Origin: an uncultured Akkermansia sp. | GTDB lineage: Bacteria > Verrucomicrobiota > Verrucomicrobiia > Verrucomicrobiales > Akkermansiaceae | Assembly: GCA_905200945.1 (NCBI GenBank) | Contig: CAJKMG010000001.1 | Span: forward strand, 124,001-188,000 | Reading direction: 5' to 3' | DNA: 64,000 nt | Part shown: positions 34,266-41,269 of the stretch, one piece after another | How positions within the stretch are numbered: position 1 is the stretch's first letter | Layout of the letters: every line of letters begins with the position of its first letter | Translations under genes and position numbers: made by a program | The notes under the pieces: generated by a model | The model's database searches: none | What the model saw: the letters and a program-made list of their open reading frames with translations, nothing else | What the model was told of the DNA's origin: nothing

Positions 34266-34919
34266 TCAGACGGCCTGCCCGTCCATAATCGTAATAATGC
34301 GGTCCCCTCTCCGAGCCAGATGCTCGTCATGCGTCACAATCACCAGCGTTTTGCGGGACTCGTCCGCCAGGACGAATAAAAGGTCCAGCACCTCCGCTCC
34401 GTTCTTCCGGTCCAGGTTCCCGGTGGGTTCATCCGCAAAAATAATGGGAGCGTCGTTCGCCAGGGCTCGGGCGATTGCCACGCGCTGCTGTTCCCCTCCG
34501 CTCAGCTCGCTGGGCAGATGGTTCAGGCGGTGAGACAAGCCTACGCGCTCCATCAGTTCCCTCACATATTCCATGCGCGGCCTCCTGCCGATGGAGGAAG
34601 CCAGACAGGCGTTTTCCAGCGCCGTCAATTCCGGCATCAGCAGGTAATTCTGGAAAATAAACCCCATGCTCCGGTTCCGGAACACGGACCGGGCCGTGGC
34701 GGACAAGGCGTAAATATCCGTGCCGTCAATCGTTACCTTTCCCTCTTGCGGCGTTTCCAATCCGGCCAGAGTGTACATCAGCGTGGTCTTTCCGGCCCCG
34801 CTGGGGCCGCACAGGAACACCTTCTCTCCGGCGGCAATGTGCAAATCCACCCCATGCAGGATCTCAATGGACTTCTTGCCGATGGAATAGCTGCGGTGAA
34901 GGTTGGAGGCGGTAATCAC
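34266..34919 (-). CDS. lolD: LolD-type ABC transporter ATP-binding protein
   Basis: ATPase of the LolCDE/MacB class, which drives lipoprotein release or other mechanotransmission. The 217-residue protein has Walker A GPSGAGKTT (38-46), signature LSGGEQQRVAIARAL and Walker B IIFADEPTGNLD, with the H-loop VTHDEH. The start is a GTG at 34919, 29 bp after panC. The LolC/E-like permease is not next to it: the downstream 380 bp contain only degraded-looking sequence, so the partner must be elsewhere. The lolD name is by similarity of class, not proven. Confidence 0.85.
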   Translation of the reverse strand: MITASNLHRSYSIGKKSIEILHGVDLHIAAGEKVFLCGPSGAGKTTLMYTLAGLETPQEGKVTIDGTDIYALSATARSVFRNRSMGFIFQNYLLMPELTALENACLASSIGRRPRMEYVRELMERVGLSHRLNHLPSELSGGEQQRVAIARALANDAPIIFADEPTGNLDRKNGAEVLDLLFVLADESRKTLVIVTHDEHLARRGDRIITIMDGQAV

Positions 34920-34948
34920 GGGCGCAGTATAAGAAAATCCTCGCTGTA

Positions 34949-35794
34949 TTAAAGTTCTATGTTGTCAATAAGACGCACGTCGCCGAAATAGACGGCGGTT
35001 GCCATCAGGGCCGGTTTCCGGTTCTCTGCCAGCGGCTGCATGGTCTCCGCATCCACAATCTCCAGATAATCGATGCGCGTGCCGGGTACACCCTCAATCA
35101 TGGAGGCGGCATGCTCCTTCACCTTGGAAGCACCCACCCCGGCCTGGAACTCGTCCCGGGCCTGAAGCATGGCCTGCCGTATTACCACGGCCTGCTCCTT
35201 CTGCTCCGGCGTCAGGCGGGCATTCCGGGAGGAATAGGCCAGACCGTTGCCATGCCTTACAATCTCCGCTCCGTGGATGCGTACCGGAAAATCCAGGTCG
35301 CGCACCATGCGGCGGATAATGGCAAGCTGCTGGTAATCCTTCTTGCCGAAAATGGCGTCCGTGGGCTGTACCAGGTTGAACAGTTTGGCAAGCACCGTGC
35401 AAACGCCGGAAAAATGCCCCGGGCGGGACGCACCGCACAATGTTGCGGACAAAAAGCTTTCTTCCACGGCAATGCTGCGTTCTCCGGAATACATTTCTTC
35501 AGGAGCAGGGGAAAACACATAATCCACGCCTGCACCTTCACATACTTCCAAATCCTTTTCAGGAGTGCGGGGATAGGTCTGGAGATCGGAGGAATTATTG
35601 AACTGAATGGGGTTGACGAAAATGCTGGCGACCACCACTCCATCCTCCCCGGCCAGCTTGCGCGCCTGTTCCAGCAAAGCGCGGTGTCCGGCGTGGAGGG
35701 CCCCCATTGTGGGGACGAGAACCACATGGTCATGTTTGCGGTGGTGCTTGAGGAGGGCAGCCCTCAACTGGGCCTTGGTGGAAAATGTTTGCAT
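34949..35794 (-). CDS. panC: Pantothenate synthetase
   Basis: Joins pantoate and beta-alanine with ATP in pantothenate (coenzyme A) synthesis. From the ATG at 35794 it has 281 residues with PTMGALHAGHRALLEQA (28-44, the HxGH ATP site), VASIFVNPIQF, FGKKDYQQL and SSRNARLTPEQ, all family motifs. The frame extends nine codons upstream to 35821, but MQTFST at the start matches the family better. It probably forms a two-gene unit with lolD. Confidence 0.95.
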   Translation of the reverse strand: MQTFSTKAQLRAALLKHHRKHDHVVLVPTMGALHAGHRALLEQARKLAGEDGVVVASIFVNPIQFNNSSDLQTYPRTPEKDLEVCEGAGVDYVFSPAPEEMYSGERSIAVEESFLSATLCGASRPGHFSGVCTVLAKLFNLVQPTDAIFGKKDYQQLAIIRRMVRDLDFPVRIHGAEIVRHGNGLAYSSRNARLTPEQKEQAVVIRQAMLQARDEFQAGVGASKVKEHAASMIEGVPGTRIDYLEIVDAETMQPLAENRKPALMATAVYFGDVRLIDNIEL

Positions 35795-35850
35795 GCGCCT
35801 AAAGTGGCCCCTTGATGACAAAAGTTCAATCCTGAAATATTGCTAGAAGG

Positions 35851-35878
35851 TTGACGCATGACATTCCACATGTAAACT
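35851..35878 (+). promoter_or_regulatory. Candidate promoter of the ompH-lpxD unit
   Basis: TTGACG, 16 nt, TAAACT fits a sigma-70 promoter about 27 bp before the ompH ATG at 35905. Confidence 0.5.
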
Positions 35879-35904
35879 GGTAAAGTCAGAAGACGCTAAA
35901 AATT

Positions 35905-36540
35905 ATGAGATTCTTCAAAACAGCATTAGGTGTATCAGCAGCAATGGCATTAAGCGCCACGGCCAACGCTGAACTTAAGGTAGCGACGGTAGATGTGCAG
36001 AAACTCTTCGCCGACTACTACAAGACCCATGAAGCCCAGGCGGAAGTAGACAAGGCAGCCCAGACGGTGCAGGAAACCAACAACACCCGCGCGGAAACCA
36101 TCAAAAAGATGGAAGCAGACTTCAATGATATGGTCAAAAGGCTCCAGGATCCCATGCTGAATGAAAAGGACAAAAAGGAACTGGAACAAAAAGCCCAGAT
36201 CAAGCGCCAGGAAGTCATTGCTCTGGAACAGGAACGCCGCGGATTTGTGGAACGCCAGCTTAAATCCCTTCAGGAACAAATGAAAGTGCGTTCCGCCAAA
36301 ATCATGGGAGAAATCACAAAAATCACGGAAGGCATCGCCACCAAGGGCAACTATGACCTCGTTCTGGACAAAAGCGCCCAGGCCCTTCGGTCCAACCAGG
36401 TATTCGTCTACACGAAGCCCGGCATGGACATTACCCCTACGGTAATGAAAGAACTCAACAAGGACGCACCCAAAGGGTTTGACCCCACCAAGAAAAAGAC
36501 CCCGGCCGCTCCCGCTGCTCCCGCGGCCCCGGCCAACTAA
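35905..36540 (+). CDS. OmpH/Skp-family periplasmic chaperone
   Basis: Holds unfolded outer-membrane proteins in the periplasm. The 211-residue protein has a signal peptide (RFFKTALGVSAAMALSATANA), then KVATVDVQKLFADYY, typical for OmpH, a long charged coiled coil (about 45-145), and a C-terminal Pro/Ala tail (APAAPAAPAN) not found in Enterobacteria. lpxD starts 39 bp downstream; ompH next to lpxD is a widely conserved pair that links outer-membrane protein and lipid A biogenesis. Confidence 0.9.
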   Translation: MRFFKTALGVSAAMALSATANAELKVATVDVQKLFADYYKTHEAQAEVDKAAQTVQETNNTRAETIKKMEADFNDMVKRLQDPMLNEKDKKELEQKAQIKRQEVIALEQERRGFVERQLKSLQEQMKVRSAKIMGEITKITEGIATKGNYDLVLDKSAQALRSNQVFVYTKPGMDITPTVMKELNKDAPKGFDPTKKKTPAAPAAPAAPAN

Positions 36541-36579
36541 CCCTTGACATTATCCCCGGGAAGGCGGAATCATACACAC

Positions 36580-37617
36580 ATGAAGCTTACACTTGAAGCC
36601 GTGGCCGCCCTCACCGGGGGAAAAATCCTTTCCGGCGACCCCGAACTGACTGTATTCGGGGTCGCTTCTCTTCTTGATGCATCCCGCGAGGAAGCCTCTT
36701 TCCTTGGCAACGAAAAATACTTCCAGGACTTCCTGAACACCTCCGCCGGAATCGTGCTGGTGCCTCCGGGTTTGCCTGCGTACCCGGAACATGCCGCATT
36801 CGTGGAAGTGGACAACCCCTCCATGGCATTCAACGCCCTGGTGAAATACTTCATGGCTTCCGCCTACCGGTTTACCCCCGGCATTCATCCTACAGCCATC
36901 ATCGACCCAACGGCCAGCTTCAACCCGGACAAAATCCATGTAGGGGCCTATACCTGCATCGGCGCTCACTGCGTAATCGGAGACGGAACGGACATCGGCA
37001 ACGGCTGCGATATCGGAGACGGCGTCTCCATGGGGGAAAACTGCCGCCTGCATGCCCACGTAACTATCAGGGAACGCTGCAAACTCGGCAACCGGGTAAC
37101 CATCCAGCCCGGAGCCGTCATCGGTTCCGACGGGTTCGGTTTCCTGATGGGAGACAATGGGCGCTATGTTGGCATTGACCAGGTAGGCATTGTGGAACTG
37201 GGGGATGACGTGGACGTAGGAGCCAACACCACGATTGACCGCGCCAGATTCGGCCGCACCATTGTGGGGGAAGGCACCAAAATAGACAACCTGATCCAGC
37301 TCGGTCACAACGTCGTTGTCGGCAGGCATTGCATCATCGTCGCCCAATCCGGCATAGCCGGCAGCACCAAAGTGGGGGACTACGCCACCATTGCCGCCCA
37401 GGTCGGCATCTCAGGACACCTCAAAATCGGTTCCAAATCCACGCTGGGAGCCAAAACGGGAGTCCTCTCGGACATTCCGGAAAACTCTACTTACTGGGGC
37501 ATGCCGGCTTTCCCCTACAAGGACGCTACCCGCCAATACGCAGCCCTCAAAAAACTCCCGGCATTGATTAAAGAAGTCCGTGCGCTCAAAAAAGAGCTGG
37601 ATTCTTCCGGTAAATAA
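36580..37617 (+). CDS. lpxD: UDP-3-O-acylglucosamine N-acyltransferase
   Basis: Third step of lipid A synthesis: adds the N-linked 3-hydroxyacyl chain. From the ATG at 36580 it has 345 residues: an N-terminal uridine-binding domain (~1-95), a left-handed beta-helix of hexapeptide repeats (~100-290) with GVGANTTIDRARFG-like pattern (DVGANTTIDRA), catalytic-His region IQLGHNVVVG and a C-terminal helix. The frame upstream to 36544 is unsupported. Same strand and probably same transcript as ompH. Confidence 0.94.
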   Translation: MKLTLEAVAALTGGKILSGDPELTVFGVASLLDASREEASFLGNEKYFQDFLNTSAGIVLVPPGLPAYPEHAAFVEVDNPSMAFNALVKYFMASAYRFTPGIHPTAIIDPTASFNPDKIHVGAYTCIGAHCVIGDGTDIGNGCDIGDGVSMGENCRLHAHVTIRERCKLGNRVTIQPGAVIGSDGFGFLMGDNGRYVGIDQVGIVELGDDVDVGANTTIDRARFGRTIVGEGTKIDNLIQLGHNVVVGRHCIIVAQSGIAGSTKVGDYATIAAQVGISGHLKIGSKSTLGAKTGVLSDIPENSTYWGMPAFPYKDATRQYAALKKLPALIKEVRALKKELDSSGK

Positions 37618-37675
37618 CGGGCATCATATCATCGGAACGCTCTGCCTCCCTTCCCCGTTTCTGTCTCCCGCCGCT

Positions 37676-38467
37676 TCAGGCCTGTCCGGTCCCCCAGCGG
37701 CGGTGCAGAAACCGTTCCAGAGGAGAAAACAGAATTTTGTCGGACAACAGTCCTATCACCACAATCACCAACATAATGCCTACGACCTGGTTCATCGCGT
37801 TCAGCTCGCGGCCGAAATGCAGCAGCTGCCCCAGTCCGAACCCGGTCAGGATAGGAACAAAAATTTCTGCAGCCATCAGGGAACGCCAGGCAAAAGCCCA
37901 ACCCTGCTTCATCCCGCTCACTACAAACGGAGCGGAAGCGGGAAGCGTCACATGGACCAGGCAATAAACGGGGCCTGCTCCCATGGTGCGCGCCGCACGG
38001 GCATAAATGGGCGGCACGTTCCGCATGCCGTTGGCCGTAGCCAGGATTACGGACCACAGCGTCCCCATAATCACTACGAACAGCATAGCTCCTTCCGTCT
38101 GGCCGAACCACAGGGTTGCCAACGGAACCCAGCACACGCTGGGCAGAGCCTGGAACCCCAGGGAAACCAGACCCAGGGTATTCTGCATAAGCTGGAAACG
38201 GGAGCACAACATGCCCAGGGGAATCCCCGTCACCAGGCCTATTCCATACCCCATCACCAACCTTTTCATGGTAATCCATGAAGCCTCCTCCAGAGACCCG
38301 TCCTGAAATGAGGAGCGCAGATACTCCCAAACTTCCAGCGGAGAGGGAAACAAATAAGGCTTCCAGACCTTCAGGTCGCTCAAATACTGCCATGCCCAGA
38401 CTATGAGAATGAAAAACACAAGCGAACAGGCATGAGCCCCCCACTTGGACCATTTATTCCTGTTCAT
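37676..38467 (-). CDS. ABC transporter permease, SsuC/TauC/NrtB type
   Basis: Inner-membrane permease of a nitrate/sulfonate/taurine-type importer, 263 residues. About six transmembrane helices are visible (first HACSLVFFILIVWAWQYL) and the cytoplasmic EAA-like loop GMKQGWAFAWRSLMAAE lies between the later ones. It is the last of three genes coupled by ATGA overlaps (stop of the ATPase gene over its start). The transported substrate cannot be read from this subunit. A spurious antisense-like overlapping frame was ignored. Confidence 0.9.
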   Translation of the reverse strand: MNRNKWSKWGAHACSLVFFILIVWAWQYLSDLKVWKPYLFPSPLEVWEYLRSSFQDGSLEEASWITMKRLVMGYGIGLVTGIPLGMLCSRFQLMQNTLGLVSLGFQALPSVCWVPLATLWFGQTEGAMLFVVIMGTLWSVILATANGMRNVPPIYARAARTMGAGPVYCLVHVTLPASAPFVVSGMKQGWAFAWRSLMAAEIFVPILTGFGLGQLLHFGRELNAMNQVVGIMLVIVVIGLLSDKILFSPLERFLHRRWGTGQA

Positions 38468-39252
38468 GCCGTGGCTCCTTTCAAATCACGGGTGATGCGG
38501 GCGGACAATTCCGCCAAATCACTGCTGTTAATATCCCTGGGATGAGGGAAATCCACGAAATATTCCTCACAGACGCGCCCCGGATGCGGAGTGAGCAACA
38601 CCACGCGATCCCCCAGGCACACGGCCTCGCGCATATTATGCGTAACGAAAACAATCGTCATGCCGCAGCGTAAATGAATCTCCTGAATATCCTGATAAAG
38701 CTGTTCGCGGGTCATGGCGTCCAGAGCGGCAAAAGGCTCGTCCATCAGCAAAATGCGGGGGCTGGTAGCCAGGGCGCGGGCAAGCGCCACGCGCTGCTTC
38801 ATCCCGCCGGAAAGTTCATGAATATGAGCATGGGCACACTCTTTCAGCCCTACCAGTTCCAGATTCTTCTCCGCCATGGCGAGCCGGTCTCCCCGAGTCA
38901 GTCCGGGCACCAGCTTCAGGCCGAACATCACGTTCCCCATCACATCCAGCCACGGAAACAGGGCGGACTCCTGGAACATCACGGTCCGGTCCCGTCCGGG
39001 TCCCGTTACAGGCACCCCGTCCAGCTCCACCACCCCGGAAGAGGGAAACTCCAGCCCCGCAATGATATTAAGCAGGGAAGTCTTCCCGCAGCCGCTGGCC
39101 CCCACCAGGCACACAAACTCGCCCCCCCTGATATTCAAATTAATACCCTCCAGAGCCACCACCTTTCCGCGCCTCCCGTCAAACACCTTGCTCACGCCGG
39201 CAATACGGAGCTGGCAGCCTTCGGGACCGCAATGTTCTGCACCCGCAATCAT
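38464..39252 (-). CDS. ABC transporter ATP-binding protein, SsuB/TauB/NrtD type
   Basis: ATPase subunit of the same importer, 262 residues. Walker A is VGASGCGKTSLL, the signature is LSGGMKQRVALARAL, Walker B is ILLMDEPFAALDAMT and the H-loop VTHNMREA; the Q-loop reads MFQESALFPW, all as in the SsuB/TauB group. Its start overlaps the substrate-binding gene stop by 4 bp and its stop overlaps the permease start by 4 bp, so all three are translated together. Confidence 0.92.
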   Translation of the reverse strand: MIAGAEHCGPEGCQLRIAGVSKVFDGRRGKVVALEGINLNIRGGEFVCLVGASGCGKTSLLNIIAGLEFPSSGVVELDGVPVTGPGRDRTVMFQESALFPWLDVMGNVMFGLKLVPGLTRGDRLAMAEKNLELVGLKECAHAHIHELSGGMKQRVALARALATSPRILLMDEPFAALDAMTREQLYQDIQEIHLRCGMTIVFVTHNMREAVCLGDRVVLLTPHPGRVCEEYFVDFPHPRDINSSDLAELSARITRDLKGATA

Positions 39253-40295
39253 CTTTCGTCCGCCTCCTTCACCATGGTCAACTGTTCCTCCGCAGCCTCC
39301 GGCGCTACCAGGCCGCCTACATCCGGAACTTCTTTCATAAACCCGGCCTGATGGGCGTCCCGCACAAACTGCCGGAGCTTGGGAATGGAAATCCTGTCCT
39401 TAATGACGATGCTTTTCCAGGCCACCGCAATCAATGCCGGGTCTATTCTGGAATGCGTCAGCTCCTCCAGCTCTCTGACCACGATTGACTGGGCCTCCTC
39501 CGGATGCAGTCTTATCCATTCGTTCAGCTCCTCATGCGCCTGCACCAGGGCTTTCGCCACTTCCGGCTTTTCCCTGAGAAACTCCGCTCCGCATACCAGC
39601 ACGGTCGCGATAGACTCTTTCTCGTCCACCAGCACCCTGCCTCCCGCCGTCAGCACCAGGCGGCTCACCCAGGGTTCCACTGTCCACACGCCGTCCAGCT
39701 TGCCCTGCCGGAACAGGCTGAGCTGTTCGGGATTGGGAGTCGGCAGAATCGTCACATCCCCGCCGCGCTGCGTCACATGCAGACCGCCGCGGGAAAACCA
39801 GGCGCGGGCGGAAACATCCTGCGTATTCCCCAGTTGGGGAGTCGCAATCACCTTGCCGCGGAAATCCGAAGGCTCCTTCAGAGTGGAATCCTTCGGAACC
39901 ACCAGGGCGGCGCCTCCTTCCACGGCTCCGGCAATCATCCTGATATCCTCCCCTCGGGAACGCACAAAAGCATTGATGGCCGGGCTGGGCCCCACGTAAG
40001 CCAGCTCAATGGACCGGGCGAACACGGCCTCCATGGCGCTGGGCCCCGCATTGTACACGTACCAGTTGATCCTGACATTCTTTCCGGTAGCCTTCTTCAG
40101 TCGTTCCTCAAACCACCCCTTCCCCTGCCGCGAAAAATGATGCGCCACCAGGCCCTGCACATGAGTCACGTTGGGAAAATGGCCGAAATTCAATTCAACG
40201 ACGTTGGGCTCATCCTTCTCCTTCTTTCCGCAGGAAACAGCCAGCAGACAAAAAAACAGAGCCGGTAAAATCGTCAGGAATCTGGAACGGGGCAT
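39249..40295 (-). CDS. ABC transporter substrate-binding lipoprotein, SsuA/TauA type
   Basis: Periplasmic binding protein of the three-gene importer, 348 residues from the ATG at 40295 (the frame is open to a TTG at 40301). A lipoprotein signal ends LLAVSC (Cys22), followed by the NMT1/SsuA-like fold: NFGHFPNVTHVQGLVAHHF, GPSAMEAVFARSIELAYVGPSPA, KVIATPQLGNTQDVSARAW and GVWTVEPWVSRL. Substrate could be an aliphatic sulfonate, taurine, nitrate or a pyrimidine; sulfonate-type sulphur scavenging is the best guess in a gut setting. No sulfonatase gene is adjacent. Confidence 0.88.
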   Translation of the reverse strand: MPRSRFLTILPALFFCLLAVSCGKKEKDEPNVVELNFGHFPNVTHVQGLVAHHFSRQGKGWFEERLKKATGKNVRINWYVYNAGPSAMEAVFARSIELAYVGPSPAINAFVRSRGEDIRMIAGAVEGGAALVVPKDSTLKEPSDFRGKVIATPQLGNTQDVSARAWFSRGGLHVTQRGGDVTILPTPNPEQLSLFRQGKLDGVWTVEPWVSRLVLTAGGRVLVDEKESIATVLVCGAEFLREKPEVAKALVQAHEELNEWIRLHPEEAQSIVVRELEELTHSRIDPALIAVAWKSIVIKDRISIPKLRQFVRDAHQAGFMKEVPDVGGLVAPEAAEEQLTMVKEADER

Positions 40296-40436
40296 AAGCA
40301 AAAAGAATGGGATACTGAGTCACAGCCGTTTTTCCGCGGCCTTTCAGGCACCGACTAGCAGAAGGGGCCGCCCGCGGCAAGAATCCAAAGGCAACAACTT
40401 TGTCACAATATGGACAGCAAAAATGCCCGTTCTGTT

Positions 40437-40475
40437 GAAAAAAAGCCCGGTTCCGGACCTGAACCGGGCTTTATT
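40437..40475 (-). terminator. Terminator-like hairpin between divergent genes
   Basis: AAAGCCCGGTTC and GAACCGGGCTTT (arms about 40442-40453 and 40462-40472) make a strong stem. On the minus strand it is followed by seven Ts, so it would stop leftward transcription about 145 nt before the ABC importer start; on the plus strand the T run is weak (TTTATT). Because both neighbours diverge from here, it is either an attenuator in the importer leader, or a barrier against transcripts running out of the 40522 gene region. Confidence 0.5.
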
Positions 40476-40521
40476 GACAACCCCGTCCGTTCCCGTTACA
40501 AAAACTCCATTCCTACCTGCC

Positions 40522-41181
40522 ATGCAGTCTCCCCCTAACCAGCCCGCATCCGGATCATGGCTGGGCCTTCCTCCGGATGAAGAATATCCGGTAAGCCGGG
40601 CCGTCAGGTACCGCTGCATTTTTCTGATGCTCCTGTATTGGGCTGTCCTTTCCGCCATTCCCCAAGGAATGGGCTGTCTTGCAAAGATAGGAACCCATAT
40701 CCCCCTTTGGATGGGAGCGCTGGAACTGACACCCTTCCTGCTGGTGCCGGCCTTCCTGTTCCTGGCGGTGCGAACAGGAGCCCAATGGAGAGCCTTGATG
40801 ATAACCGTATATGCGGGACTGTTCCTGAACCTGCTGATGAACCTGGCGCTTCCCGCAGACGCCATGTGGGGCGACCTTCCCGCAGCCGGCCCCTACGGTA
40901 CTCTTGTCTGGCCCGGAGGGGACCACCGGGAATGGATGGTCACGCTGCCCCGTTTCCCGCAGTTCTGGGCTCTCGTCATCTATGTCTTCCTCTCCGGCAG
41001 AGGAGCCCGGCCCCTGCTTCGCCTGCTGTCCCTGGCCTGGTGGTTCCTGCTTTGCGTGGCCCCCGTGAACACGGGCATGGTGGGGTATGCGGACATCCTG
41101 GGGCCTCTGGCCATCATCGCCCTCGTCCTCGGGTGCATGCACCTGGCGGAAAAACGGCCCTCCCGGCAAACCAAGGGCTAA
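40522..41181 (+). CDS. Hypothetical multi-spanning membrane protein
   Basis: A 219-residue protein that I do not recognise. It has about five or six hydrophobic segments (CIFLMLLYWAVLSAI, ELTPFLLVPAFLFLAV, MITVYAGLFLNLLMNLAL, FWALVIYVFLS, LLSLAWWFLLCVAPV, ILGPLAIIALVLGCM) and short polar loops. The ATG at 40522 is preferred over the longer frame from 40171, which runs through the terminator-like hairpin and over the importer gene. It converges with the GH84 gene. No function can be given. Confidence 0.7.
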   Translation: MQSPPNQPASGSWLGLPPDEEYPVSRAVRYRCIFLMLLYWAVLSAIPQGMGCLAKIGTHIPLWMGALELTPFLLVPAFLFLAVRTGAQWRALMITVYAGLFLNLLMNLALPADAMWGDLPAAGPYGTLVWPGGDHREWMVTLPRFPQFWALVIYVFLSGRGARPLLRLLSLAWWFLLCVAPVNTGMVGYADILGPLAIIALVLGCMHLAEKRPSRQTKG

Positions 41182-41269
41182 AAAACCAGGGCGGCCATTC
41201 CACGGAGGAAAAACAGCCGCCCCAGAATTAATGGATACCGCCCTGCGGAAGATTTCCCGGCGTCATCCG

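Noticed and set aside
37629..38453. 274-codon minus-strand frame overlapping the importer permease
   Set aside because: Same strand, other frame; the permease frame has the membrane helices and EAA-type loop and is coupled to the ATPase by ATGA.
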